A DNA stretch of 34,800 nucleotides from CAYOOT01 sp964405665 (GTDB lineage: Bacteria > Bdellovibrionota_C > UBA2361 > SZUA-149 > CAZDWZ01), in the NCBI GenBank assembly GCA_964405665.1, contig CAYOOT010000021.1, forward strand, positions 1-34,800. The letters are read 5' to 3'. Shown piece by piece: positions 15,284-23,565 of the stretch. The translations under genes were made by a program, and so were the position numbers. A model generated the notes under the pieces. That model was not told the origin of the DNA. It did no database searches and saw nothing but the letters and a program-made list of their open reading frames with translations. Position 1 is the first letter of the stretch. Every line of letters starts with the position of its first letter.

Positions 15284-16117
15284 ATGATCTCAACTAACTA
15301 TCTTTCAACAGCAAAAGGTGACTTGAAACAACGAATGATCACCGCTGCCATTATTTTACCGATAGTTTTAGCAGCAATTCTCCTAAGTAAAACTCTACTT
15401 CTTTTTTTGGTCTTATCGATTTATGGGATTATGCAATATGAAGTTTTTTCTTTTTCCGCTCAATTGGATAGAAAAAGTAAATTAGGGCTTTCACTACTAA
15501 GTTTTATTTTACCCTTGGGTTATGCAATCAATGGTTTTCCTGCTTTTGTCATTGCTGCGGCAGTGTATTTAATATGTTCCTGTTCTTATTTGATTTTTTT
15601 TCTGGAATCAGAAAAACATGCGCAAATAGATAGCGATCTGCTTTTACTCTGGGGGCTAAGCCTTTCCTATACCGGCCTTTTGGGAACGATTCTCTATATC
15701 GTTGCTTGTCGATTTGAGCCAAATTTTATTATCTGGTTAATTGCCATAACGATTTTCTCGGATACTTTTGCCTATTTTTTTGGAAAATATTTAGGCAATA
15801 AAAAACTTGCTCCCCGAATATCTCCGGGCAAAACAATAGTTGGTTTAGGGGGAGGAATTTTTGGGGCTTTAATCGCAGCAGCGATAATAGTTTATTATCA
15901 TTATCTTCCTCTTAATCCCTATCTAGTTATAATTTTTTCATTAATTATGTCCCTAGTCGGTGTCTTTGGTGACTTATTTGAATCTCTAATAAAACGTTGT
16001 TACAATCGCAAAGATTCAGGTAATATTTTACCGGGGCATGGCGGAATATTAGATCGAGTGGATGCTCTTATTTTTACCGCTCCTTTATTATTGATTATCG
16101 AATATTTTTTAAATTAA
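15284..16117 (+). CDS. cdsA: Phosphatidate cytidylyltransferase
   Basis: A 277-residue integral membrane enzyme making CDP-diacylglycerol from phosphatidate and CTP, the branch point of phospholipid synthesis. About eight hydrophobic spans are visible. The C-terminal signature is complete: FGDLFESLIKRCYNRKDSG followed by LPGHGGILDRVDAL, with the metal-binding acidic residues of the family. It is separated from uppS by the palindromic element but from dxr by only one base, so it may start a second transcript. Confidence 0.94.
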   Translation: MISTNYLSTAKGDLKQRMITAAIILPIVLAAILLSKTLLLFLVLSIYGIMQYEVFSFSAQLDRKSKLGLSLLSFILPLGYAINGFPAFVIAAAVYLICSCSYLIFFLESEKHAQIDSDLLLLWGLSLSYTGLLGTILYIVACRFEPNFIIWLIAITIFSDTFAYFFGKYLGNKKLAPRISPGKTIVGLGGGIFGALIAAAIIVYYHYLPLNPYLVIIFSLIMSLVGVFGDLFESLIKRCYNRKDSGNILPGHGGILDRVDALIFTAPLLLIIEYFLN

Positions 16118-16118
16118 A

Positions 16119-17291
16119 ATGATCAAAAAGCAGCTGGCAATACTTGGTTCAACAGGTTCCATCGGAACACAAAGCTTAGATGTTGTTCGTAAGAACCCCG
16201 GTCTTTTTGAAATTTTCTCCCTTACAGCAAAAACTAATCTTGAACTTTTAGTGAAGCAAATTCAGGAATTTAAGCCGAAAATTGTTGTGATTTCCAATCC
16301 AGAACATGCCGCAACCTTAAAAAAAACTTTTGGAGATTCTTTAAAAATTGGCTGTGATGAAGAAGATCTTTCTCGGGCTGTTACGGAAAAAGAAGTAGAT
16401 ATTGTATTAGCCTCTATTGTCGGATTTGATTGCTTAGCACCGGTAATTGCCGGGATTAAAGCTGGAAAAGACATTGCTTTAGCGAATAAAGAATGTGTTG
16501 TTGCCGCTGGAGTTCTGTTGCAAAATGAATTGGCCAAAAGTAAATCGCGCTTAGTGCCAATTGATTCTGAGCACAACAGTATTTTTCAATGTTTAAATCG
16601 CAGAGGTTGGAAAGAAAAAGTCAGAAAAATTACACTGACTGCTTCCGGCGGACCATTTTTAAATACCAGTAAAGAAGAATTAGCCTACATTAAACCAGAG
16701 GATGCAGTAAAACATCCTAAATGGAATATGGGCGTAAAAAATTCTATTGACTCGGCAACTTTGATGAATAAAGGATTGGAAGTAATTGAAGCAAGTTTTT
16801 TATTTAATTTGCCGCTAGAAAAAATCGATGTTTTAATCCATCCCCAATCAATTATTCATGGATTGGTTGAATACCAAGACGGAGCAGTTATTGCCGCATT
16901 GTATAATCCAGATATGCGAGTTCCCATTGCTTATGCCTTGAATTATTTAAGCGATGAAAGCTCCTCTCGGACATTGGAGACAACGGTAGAACCCCTGGAT
17001 CTTGCTAAAATTGCCAATTTGACTTTTTATAAACCAGATACCGATAAGTTTAAGTGTTTGGAGCTGGCATATATTGCTTTAAAAAATGGCAAAGCTTCGC
17101 CGACAATAATCAATGCCGCAAATGAAGTGGCCGTAAGTAGTTTCCTTAATAGAATGATTAAATTTACTGATATTCCCGTAGTAATTGAGAATTGCTTAAA
17201 AAATTTAGCGCTTGAAAATATTAACAATTTAGAGGATGTTATTGCCATTGACTCTAAAGCTAGGGCTTTTACCCTGGAACTATGTAAATAA
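16119..17291 (+). CDS. dxr: 1-deoxy-D-xylulose-5-phosphate reductoisomerase
   Basis: A 390-residue NADPH enzyme converting DXP to 2-C-methyl-D-erythritol 4-phosphate, the first committed step of the non-mevalonate isoprenoid pathway that feeds UppS. Motifs: nucleotide-binding LGSTGSIGTQSL (9-20), LANKECVVAAG, the metal-site PIDSEHNSIFQCL, and ASGGPF. Length is standard. It starts one base after the cdsA stop, so the two are probably co-translated. Confidence 0.96.
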   Translation: MIKKQLAILGSTGSIGTQSLDVVRKNPGLFEIFSLTAKTNLELLVKQIQEFKPKIVVISNPEHAATLKKTFGDSLKIGCDEEDLSRAVTEKEVDIVLASIVGFDCLAPVIAGIKAGKDIALANKECVVAAGVLLQNELAKSKSRLVPIDSEHNSIFQCLNRRGWKEKVRKITLTASGGPFLNTSKEELAYIKPEDAVKHPKWNMGVKNSIDSATLMNKGLEVIEASFLFNLPLEKIDVLIHPQSIIHGLVEYQDGAVIAALYNPDMRVPIAYALNYLSDESSSRTLETTVEPLDLAKIANLTFYKPDTDKFKCLELAYIALKNGKASPTIINAANEVAVSSFLNRMIKFTDIPVVIENCLKNLALENINNLEDVIAIDSKARAFTLELCK

Positions 17292-17300
17292 AAAGGAATT

Positions 17301-18521
17301 ATGTCTTGGATTACTTGGATTATCTTTAAGTTTATTGCTCCGATTACCATGCTCGGAATTTTAGTTTTTATTCATGAGCTGGGGCATTTTTTAGTCGCTA
17401 AATGGTGCGGTGTCGGAGTCTTGAAATTTTCTTTAGGTTTTGGTCCTGCTATTTGTAAATTTAAAAAAGGGGAAACTGAATATCAGATTTCAATAATCCC
17501 CCTTGGTGGTTATGTGCGGATGTTGGGAGATATGCCCGATCCGATTACCGGCGAAGAAGAAATTGATGAAAAAGTTAGAACTGAAAGTGAAGCAGAAAGT
17601 CATTTAGAGAGCAGAAAAAATTGGTTTATTCATAAAACAGCTTTGCAAAAATCAGCAATAGTTTTTGCCGGACCTTTTTTTAATCTTATTTTAACGATTG
17701 TAATAATTTTTTTATGTGTGGCCATTTATGGAGAAAAAGAACCGATTCTTACTCCGACAATTGGTTCAATTATGGAGGATTCCCCGGCACAGCGTGGCGG
17801 TTTAGAAAAAGGTGATTTAGTAAAATCAATTAATGAAAAAGAGATTAATACCTGGCAGGAACTGCAAGAAACTATTTATCAAGGCAATGGCGAACAATTA
17901 AATTTAAAAATTATAAGAAATGGTGTTGAAAATATCATTAGGGTTCAACCTGAACTTAAAATAGTTAAGACTTTTGCAGGAGAAGAAGAGAAACATTATC
18001 TTCTGGGAGTCGGTCCTTTGGAAGAATACGAAACTAAACCGGCGAGTATTTCTAGAGCAGCGCTGATCAGCTTTATTTGGACTTATGATAAAGCATACCT
18101 AAATTATAAGGGCATTTGGGGAATGATTACCGGTAAGGTATCTACAGATCAAATCGCTGGCCCCCTCTATATTGTAAAACTTACAGGAAATAAGGCCGAA
18201 GAAGGCTTGGAAGGTTTATTATATTTAACTGCTTTCTTAAGTATTTCTCTGGCAGTCTTAAATTTACTTCCCATTCCCATTTTAGATGGTGGGCATATTT
18301 TATTTTTCTTATTGGAAGCAATTATTGGACCGATTTCCATTAAAAAGAAGGAACTTGCCCAAAACGTTGGACTTGCTTTGTTATTGTTTTTAATGGTTTT
18401 TGCATTAAAAAATGATTTAACCAGAAAAAGTGAAGTAGAACCTAAAGAAAAAGTAAAATGGCAAGAGTTCGGGCAAGAGAAAACAGAGCAAACACCGAAG
18501 CAAGAAGAAGTACAAAAGTAA
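17301..18521 (+). CDS. rseP: RIP metalloprotease RseP (site-2 protease)
   Basis: A 406-residue polytopic zinc protease. The HELGH motif (H25-E26-x-x-H29) is in the first span, and the second metal-ligand motif appears as PIPILDGGHILFF near residue 335. One PDZ domain is visible (about 150-215, SIMEDSPAQRGGLEKGDLV), whereas E. coli RseP has two. The family cuts anti-sigma factors and signal-peptide remnants within the membrane. A charged Lys/Glu/Gln-rich tail follows the last span. It follows dxr by 9 bases and precedes tsaB by 3. No bamA-type gene follows, unlike many proteobacteria. Confidence 0.94.
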   Translation: MSWITWIIFKFIAPITMLGILVFIHELGHFLVAKWCGVGVLKFSLGFGPAICKFKKGETEYQISIIPLGGYVRMLGDMPDPITGEEEIDEKVRTESEAESHLESRKNWFIHKTALQKSAIVFAGPFFNLILTIVIIFLCVAIYGEKEPILTPTIGSIMEDSPAQRGGLEKGDLVKSINEKEINTWQELQETIYQGNGEQLNLKIIRNGVENIIRVQPELKIVKTFAGEEEKHYLLGVGPLEEYETKPASISRAALISFIWTYDKAYLNYKGIWGMITGKVSTDQIAGPLYIVKLTGNKAEEGLEGLLYLTAFLSISLAVLNLLPIPILDGGHILFFLLEAIIGPISIKKKELAQNVGLALLLFLMVFALKNDLTRKSEVEPKEKVKWQEFGQEKTEQTPKQEEVQK

Positions 18522-18524
18522 AAA

Positions 18525-19223
18525 ATGTCTTATTTGCTTGGAATCGATAGTAGTAATTTAAATTGTATCAATTTAAGTATCGGTTCGGCTCAACTGAAGT
18601 CTTCTCATAAAGAAAACTATTTTAATTTGGAAATTGATCATCTAAGCTCAGCTGCGGCAATAATTCCGGGAATTTCTCAGTTATTGAAAAATAATAATTT
18701 AAGAATAGAAGAAATTGAGAAAGTTTTACTGGCCAGTGGCCCGGGAAGTTTTACCGGAATAAGAAATGCGATGTCTTCAGCATTTGGTTTGGGTTTTGGT
18801 TTAAAAAAAGATGTTTTTGCCACATCAATTTTACATATTGATGCTTATTTGGCTGCGGAAATGGAAAGATTGTTATTGTTTAAAAAAGCCAATGATAATG
18901 AATATTACTCGCAATATTTTGAGTTTGAAAATAAAAAAATCATTCAGAAAGATCCCCTAATAATTATTCCCGAAAGAGATCGGAGCATTCATTTAAAAAA
19001 AATATTAGCAGCTAAAGGTTTCAATAATGAGGAAATACAAGTAGTGGAAATTGAGCAGAAATCGGGGAAAAATACAGCTCAGGGATTGATTGATTTTTAC
19101 ATCAATAACCCAGAACACTTTCTTCAAATTTTTGATAAACATACCTTTAAAGCCAATATTGAAGCAGATTATGTCAAGCCGATCAATGCCAAGACTCTTG
19201 CTGAAAGAGGGATCGGCCGTTGA
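18525..19223 (+). CDS. tsaB: tRNA threonylcarbamoyladenosine biosynthesis protein TsaB
   Basis: A 232-residue ASKHA-fold protein. The opening LLGIDSSNLNCINLSIG and the hallmark LASGPGSFTGIRNAMSS (about 69-85) identify TsaB (YeaZ), which pairs with TsaD and TsaE to make t6A37 in ANN-decoding tRNAs. The C-terminal half is diverged but ends with a recognisable ADYVKPINAKTLAERG. It is the last gene of the rpsB-to-tsaB series. The third heptamer array begins 9 bases past its stop codon. Confidence 0.92.
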   Translation: MSYLLGIDSSNLNCINLSIGSAQLKSSHKENYFNLEIDHLSSAAAIIPGISQLLKNNNLRIEEIEKVLLASGPGSFTGIRNAMSSAFGLGFGLKKDVFATSILHIDAYLAAEMERLLLFKKANDNEYYSQYFEFENKKIIQKDPLIIIPERDRSIHLKKILAAKGFNNEEIQVVEIEQKSGKNTAQGLIDFYINNPEHFLQIFDKHTFKANIEADYVKPINAKTLAERGIGR

Positions 19224-19232
19224 TTAGCGCTT

Positions 19233-19357
19233 TCGGATATCGGACTTCAGATATCCGATTGCCGATTTCTGACTACGGATCTCTGATCTCAGATATCAGA
19301 GATCCGCAATCGGATAGCTGAATACAGATTGCCGAGTCTCGTTTCGGACTGCTGATT
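19233..19357. repeat. Degenerate TCNGANN heptamer array with strong hairpins
   Basis: About 18 units in 7-base phase: TCGGATA, TCGGACT, TCAGATA, TCCGATT, GCCGATT, TCTGACT, ACGGATC, TCTGATC, TCAGATA, TCAGAGA, TCCGCAA, TCGGATA, GCTGAAT, ACAGATT, then after one missing base TCTCGTT, TCGGACT, GCTGATT. It folds well: 19276-19287 pairs perfectly with 19295-19306 (12 bp), CCGATTGC at 19255-19262 pairs with GCAATCGG at 19306-19313, and CGGATATC/GATATCCG forms a stem at 19234-19257. It starts 9 bases after the tsaB stop and could end or protect the operon transcript. Confidence 0.92.
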
Positions 19358-19381
19358 TTTTAATAATTCATGAAAAAACTA

Positions 19382-19411
19382 TTGACTATTTTCGAGAATC
19401 GGGTATATGTA
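19382..19411 (+). promoter_or_regulatory. Likely sigma-70-type promoter of rho
   Basis: TTGACT (19382-19387) is followed after 16-18 bases by a TATATGTA -10 region (19404-19411). It lies about 125 bases before the rho start and just after the array that ends the previous operon. Confidence 0.6.
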
Positions 19412-19535
19412 TATTGAAGTTCCCAACGAATATGCACGTTATTTCTTAATTCAAATTCAAAAATAATCAAAAAAAGTTTTAATTCGTCAGGGGCCTTTAT
19501 TAGTTTATATACCTGTCAATAAGAGTGAATAATTT

Positions 19536-20786
19536 ATGATGAATCTTGCTGAGCTAAAAAAGACCAGTATCGCTGACCTAACAAAAATTGCTGAAGATCT
19601 GAAGGTTGAAGAAATTAGCGGTAAACGAAAACAAGACTTAATTTTTGATATCTTAGAAGCCCAGGCTGCTACAGATGGTCAAATTTTTGCCTCCGGTGTC
19701 TTGGAAATATTACCTGATGGTTTTGGTTTTCTAAGATCGCCTGATTCCAATTATCTGCCTGGACCTGACGACATTTATGTTTCTCCAGCTCAAATCCGTC
19801 GTTTTGTGCTTAGAACCGGAGATACCGTAGATGGTCAAATCCGTCCTCCCAAAGATGGTGAAAGATATTTTGCTCTTTTAAAAGTTAATGAAATTAACTT
19901 TGAATCTTCTGAAGTACAAAAATCAAAAATACTTTTCGATAACTTAACTCCACTTTATCCCGATCGAAAATTAAAACTAGAAGTCGGTGCACAAAAATAT
20001 TCAATGAGAATTATTGATTTATTGTCTCCGATTGGAATGGGTCAAAGGGCACTAATTGTTGCTCCTCCAAGAACCGGGAAAACAATTCTTTTACAAGAAA
20101 TTGCCAACTCAATTACAGCGAATCACCCGGAAGTGGTGTTGATTGTTTTGTTAATTGACGAACGTCCGGAAGAAGTAACCGACATGCAAAGAAATGTTAA
20201 GGGAGAAGTAGTAAGTTCAACCTTTGATGAACAGGCGACAAGACACGTGCAAGTTGCCGAAATGGTCATTGAAAAAGCAAAACGCTTAGTAGAGCATAAA
20301 AAAGATGTGGTGATTTTACTGGATTCGATTACCCGTTTAGCTCGTGCTTACAATACAGTGGTTCCGGCAAGTGGTAAGGTATTAAGCGGTGGTGTTGATT
20401 CCAATGCCTTGCATAAGCCCAAAAGATTTTTTGGGGCCGCGAGAAACATTGAAGAAGGCGGAAGCTTAACAATCATCGGGACAGCATTAATTGATACTGG
20501 TTCCAGAATGGATGAAGTTATCTTTGAAGAATTTAAAGGAACCGGCAATATGGAACTAGTGCTTGACAGAAAACTTTCTGATCGCAGAATTTTCCCGGCA
20601 ATTGATATCAATAAATCCGGTACTAGAAAAGAAGAGCTCTTAATCCCAGAAGAGGATTTACAAAGAATTTGGTTACTAAGAAAAGTACTTAACCAATTAA
20701 ACACCTCAGAAGCAATGGACTGGTTATTGGAAAAGATGGACGGGACCAAAAGCAATAAAGAATTTCTTAGCATGATGAAAGGCTAG
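19536..20786 (+). CDS. rho: Transcription termination factor Rho
   Basis: A 416-residue hexameric RNA helicase that ends transcription of untranslated RNA. The N-terminal Rho domain (LAELKKTSIADLTKIAEDL) leads into the cold-shock-like primary RNA site with DGFGFLR (61-67). The ATPase core has Walker A APPRTGKT (176-183), the DERPEEVTDMQRNVKGEV segment, Walker B VVILLDSITRLAR, the Q-loop-like SGGVDSNALHKPKRFFGAARN, and the EGGSLTIIGTALIDTGSRMD region. Length is standard without insertions. Two ATGs stand in tandem at the start; the second would shorten it by one residue. Confidence 0.98.
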   Translation: MMNLAELKKTSIADLTKIAEDLKVEEISGKRKQDLIFDILEAQAATDGQIFASGVLEILPDGFGFLRSPDSNYLPGPDDIYVSPAQIRRFVLRTGDTVDGQIRPPKDGERYFALLKVNEINFESSEVQKSKILFDNLTPLYPDRKLKLEVGAQKYSMRIIDLLSPIGMGQRALIVAPPRTGKTILLQEIANSITANHPEVVLIVLLIDERPEEVTDMQRNVKGEVVSSTFDEQATRHVQVAEMVIEKAKRLVEHKKDVVILLDSITRLARAYNTVVPASGKVLSGGVDSNALHKPKRFFGAARNIEEGGSLTIIGTALIDTGSRMDEVIFEEFKGTGNMELVLDRKLSDRRIFPAIDINKSGTRKEELLIPEEDLQRIWLLRKVLNQLNTSEAMDWLLEKMDGTKSNKEFLSMMKG

Positions 20787-21101
20787 TTCAAATGTTCAAT
20801 TTTGGCGAAATACTTCGCGGGGAAGAAAAAATAGAGTCTAGGTTATAAGATTTAACGAATATAATTCATATTTTGTTATTATTTTTAAATTAAACCACAG
20901 AGCAACAGAGCACACAGAGAAAGAAAAAACACTATACTTCTCTGTGTGCTCTGTTGCTCTGTGGTTTAATTTAAAAGTTGCTCCAAATTTATTGTAATTT
21001 AATTATTAAAAATGGCTACATAACAAAGAAGTTATAGGACATTTCAGCAAAGCCTGAAGTAATCCGCGCTTTTTCATTCTTTTAGCTCATCTAAGTATTC
21101 T
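20787..21101. other. 315-base gap between rho and the sigma-54 activator gene
   Basis: The main content is the perfect palindrome at 20883-20976. No remnant of a receiver or other sensor domain for the downstream activator is evident in this stretch, and no clear promoter was found. Confidence 0.5.
20883..20976. repeat. Perfect 38-base inverted repeat downstream of rho
   Basis: Arms 20883-20920 and 20939-20976 are exact reverse complements around an 18-base A-rich loop; the arm contains ACCACAGAGCAACAGAGCAC. There is no transposase. It resembles the CACAGAG-type intergenic hairpins scattered in many genomes and is unrelated in sequence to the other palindromes here. It could also stop transcription from rho. 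Confidence 0.95.
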
Positions 21102-22088
21102 ATGGTGAGAGTGAGAGATGAGGTGTACGATTTTAGTTCAATAGTGGCAAGAAGCCCGGCAATGAAGAATGTAATCGCCTTGCTGGAGAAAGTGGTAAAT
21201 GTGGATTGTCCAATTTTAATTAGCGGTCCTTCGGGAACCGGCAAAGAACTTATTGCCAAAGCAATACATCATAATTCACTTAGAAAAAATAAAAAATTCA
21301 TTGCCGTAAATTGCGCGGCGCTTAATGAAAATATTCTAGAGTCAGAACTTTTTGGCCATACTAAAGGATCTTTTACCGGCGCTCTAAGAGATAATCCCGG
21401 AGTGTTCCAGGCGGCCAATGGTGGAACTTTATTGCTTGATGAAGTTGGGGAAATGGCACTTGGAATTCAAGCGAAACTTCTTCGTGTTTTGCAGGAAGGA
21501 ACCTTTATTTCTGTTGGTGGAGTTTCAGAAATGAAAGTGGATGTGCGAATTCTTGCCGCCACAAATCGTAACTTATCGGAAATGGTAGAATTGGGAAGTT
21601 TTAGAGAGGATTTATATTATCGTTTGAATGTTTTAAATATCAAACTTCCACCGCTTTATGAAAGAAAAGAAGATATCATGCCCATTGTGGATCATCTCTT
21701 AAACAGCTTGTCTGAGAAAAAGCATTGTAAAAAGAAAGAGATTAGCAACGAAGCTGCAAATATGCTGTTGGAGCATAAATGGCGAGGAAATGTGCGCGAG
21801 CTAAAAAATGAAATAGAACGGATGTTAATTTTAGGCCAGGACGAAGAAATCTTAGGAACAGAATTACTTTCCGATCAAATCAAACAGATTCCTCAAGATG
21901 TTCCCCCGGAGGAACAACAAGAAAAAACTATGAGTTTAAAATTGGCAGTAGAATCTCTGGAAAAACAGATGATCAAAGAAGCATTACAAAGACAAAACGG
22001 TAATAAAACCAACGCTGCAAAAGAATTGGGAATAAGCAGAAGTAACTTGATTTCTAAAGTACAAGTTTATGGTTTAGAAAGGGACTAA
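21102..22088 (+). CDS. Sigma-54-dependent transcriptional activator without a sensor domain
   Basis: A 328-residue protein: AAA+ sigma-54 interaction domain (about 12-245) then a Fis-type helix-turn-helix (about 299-325, NAAKELGISRSNLISKVQVYG). Walker A is GPSGTGKE (42-49); the sigma-54 contact loop reads GSFTGA (89-94) instead of the usual GAFTGA; Walker B is TLLLDE (109-114). It should remodel sigma-54 RNA polymerase from an upstream enhancer. No receiver, GAF or PAS domain precedes the core, as in PspF-like regulators, so control must come from a partner protein or expression level. Its target is unknown. It stands alone on the plus strand and is convergent with cca. Confidence 0.9.
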   Translation: MVRVRDEVYDFSSIVARSPAMKNVIALLEKVVNVDCPILISGPSGTGKELIAKAIHHNSLRKNKKFIAVNCAALNENILESELFGHTKGSFTGALRDNPGVFQAANGGTLLLDEVGEMALGIQAKLLRVLQEGTFISVGGVSEMKVDVRILAATNRNLSEMVELGSFREDLYYRLNVLNIKLPPLYERKEDIMPIVDHLLNSLSEKKHCKKKEISNEAANMLLEHKWRGNVRELKNEIERMLILGQDEEILGTELLSDQIKQIPQDVPPEEQQEKTMSLKLAVESLEKQMIKEALQRQNGNKTNAAKELGISRSNLISKVQVYGLERD

Positions 22089-22098
22089 TCTCTTTTTT

Positions 22099-23475
22099 CT
22101 AAAGTGGTTGGCCTTTTTCTTTTAGATATTCTGCAGTCATTTCCAGCAATTTTTCTTTAACATTCAGTTCTGGCTGATCCAAAACTTTTTCATGAAGATA
22201 ATTGAGAATTTCTTTAAATAAAGGACTGGGCTTTAACCCGAGTGAAACTAGATCTTTTCCTTTTATTGCCAAGTTTTTTAAGGGAGATACTTCCGGACCG
22301 GCTTTTACTTTTTCAATAGCTTGATCAAAATCTTTTAGTCTTTGTTGTAATTCGTCTGGATTTAATTTGGTAGAAGAGGCATCTACTTCTTTGAGCCTTC
22401 TCCATTGAGGAAAAAGGTCCCCTGTATCTCTTAATAATCGTCTTAAACCACCCGCGCCGGCTTCTAAAGGTCGCATATGTGTGGCGATTAAAGTTCCCAC
22501 TTGTTCAATTATTAAATTAGAAAATCTTAGTCTTTTTAATAAATTCTTACTCATTTCTACGCCGACAATTTCATGTTTATAAAAATGTCTGGTTTTTTTA
22601 TCAGGGTCGATGGATAAGGTTTCTGTTTTTCCGATATCATGAAGTAAAGCGGCAAGTCGAAGTATTAAATCTGCTTCTGTTTTTTCTAGCACTTTCATTG
22701 TATGAATATAGACATCGTCATTATGATATTCATTTTGTTCGAACCCGATACAACAATCTACTTCCGGTAAAAATATTTTTAGAATACCCAGCTCGGCCAT
22801 TAAATTGAAACCTTTTACTGGTTGTTCAGAAATTAAAATTTTTATTATTTCATCTCTGATTCGTTCGATGCTAACTAATTTAAGAGATTCAATAAAATTT
22901 TTTGCAGAATTAAGAGTGTTTGGATCAATGGAAAAATCTTTTAAGCAAGAGAATCTAATCATTCTCATTACTCTTAAAGGATCCTCGGCAAATCTTTCTG
23001 TTGGACTCCCGACAGTTTTGATTATTTTATTTTTCAGATCTTCCAAACTGCTGGGGGTGCTAAAAATTTTCTTTTCTTTTAAGGAATAAGCAAGGGCATT
23101 GATTGTAAAATCTCGATAACTTAAATCTTCTTCAATTGTCTTAGATAAAGACAAACCACCTTGCGGACTCATCTTAGGACCACGAAAAGATGTGATTTCA
23201 ATGTTGGGTTCTCTCTTAATCGGAACAGCTGTGACTGTTTGGTGTTTAAGGCCTGTAGCAATTGTCTGGATATTATTAACAGTTAATTTTTCTATTATAA
23301 CTTCTGGGCTAAGGGGAGTTGTGCAATCAACATCTTTTACAATTCGGTCAAGAAACAAATCACGCAGACAGCCACCAACAAGATAAGTATTTTCCTCGCC
23401 TAAGGCTTTGGAGATTGACTTAATGGAAGGAGATCGGGAAAGTATTTCCAGCTTTTTTAAAATTATATTTTCCAT
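22099..23475 (-). CDS. cca: CCA tRNA nucleotidyltransferase / poly(A) polymerase family protein with HD domain
   Basis: A 458-residue class II nucleotidyltransferase. The head domain has LVGGCLRDLFLDRIVKDVDC (32-51) with the GG-x-x-RD motif and catalytic D48 and D50, then YRDFTINALAY (120-130) and EDPLRVMRMIRF (164-175). An HD phosphohydrolase domain follows with LLHDIGK (H279-D280). The family adds or repairs the 3' CCA of tRNA; PcnB-type paralogues add poly(A), and sequence alone does not separate them fully. Both tRNAs in this window end at the discriminator without an encoded CCA, so a CCA-adding activity is needed in this cell. The 23493 palindrome lies directly upstream, in its promoter region. 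Confidence 0.88.
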   Translation of the reverse strand: MENIILKKLEILSRSPSIKSISKALGEENTYLVGGCLRDLFLDRIVKDVDCTTPLSPEVIIEKLTVNNIQTIATGLKHQTVTAVPIKREPNIEITSFRGPKMSPQGGLSLSKTIEEDLSYRDFTINALAYSLKEKKIFSTPSSLEDLKNKIIKTVGSPTERFAEDPLRVMRMIRFSCLKDFSIDPNTLNSAKNFIESLKLVSIERIRDEIIKILISEQPVKGFNLMAELGILKIFLPEVDCCIGFEQNEYHNDDVYIHTMKVLEKTEADLILRLAALLHDIGKTETLSIDPDKKTRHFYKHEIVGVEMSKNLLKRLRFSNLIIEQVGTLIATHMRPLEAGAGGLRRLLRDTGDLFPQWRRLKEVDASSTKLNPDELQQRLKDFDQAIEKVKAGPEVSPLKNLAIKGKDLVSLGLKPSPLFKEILNYLHEKVLDQPELNVKEKLLEMTAEYLKEKGQPL

Positions 23476-23492
23476 GATGTTAAAAGTATATG

Positions 23493-23561
23493 CAGGAAAT
23501 TCCAGGCAGTGTAAACACTAACATAAGTTAGTGTTTACGAAGACCTGCCCGGAATTTCCTG
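23493..23561. repeat. Composite palindrome with nested AAACACTAAC hairpin
   Basis: Outer arms CAGGAAATTCC (23493-23503) and GGAATTTCCTG (23551-23561) enclose AGGCAG/CTGCCC-like arms. Nested inside is GTAAACACTAAC-ATAA-GTTAGTGTTTAC (about 23511-23538), a perfect hairpin. The junctions GGGCAGGTCTTC on one side and CTGCC on the other match the copy at 33401. It fills the gap between the HNH gene stop (23566-23568) and the cca start. Confidence 0.9.
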
Positions 23562-23565
23562 TTAA

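Larger units (their letters stand above)
19224..19535. other. 312-base tsaB-rho gap: heptamer array, then rho promoter and leader
   Basis: The left part is the array at 19233-19357. The right part holds a sigma-70-type promoter (19382-19411) and an AT-rich leader of about 115 bases before the rho start. The leader contains no long open frame. Rho is often autoregulated through its leader, but no specific structure is evident here. Confidence 0.6.

Noticed and set aside
20348..20773. Minus-strand 141-codon frame
   Set aside because: Shadow of rho; low complexity and no family pattern.
22099..23475. A toxin or anti-phage nucleotidyltransferase
   Set aside because: The full head, neck and HD layout and the YRDFTINALAY motif are those of CCA/poly(A) enzymes.
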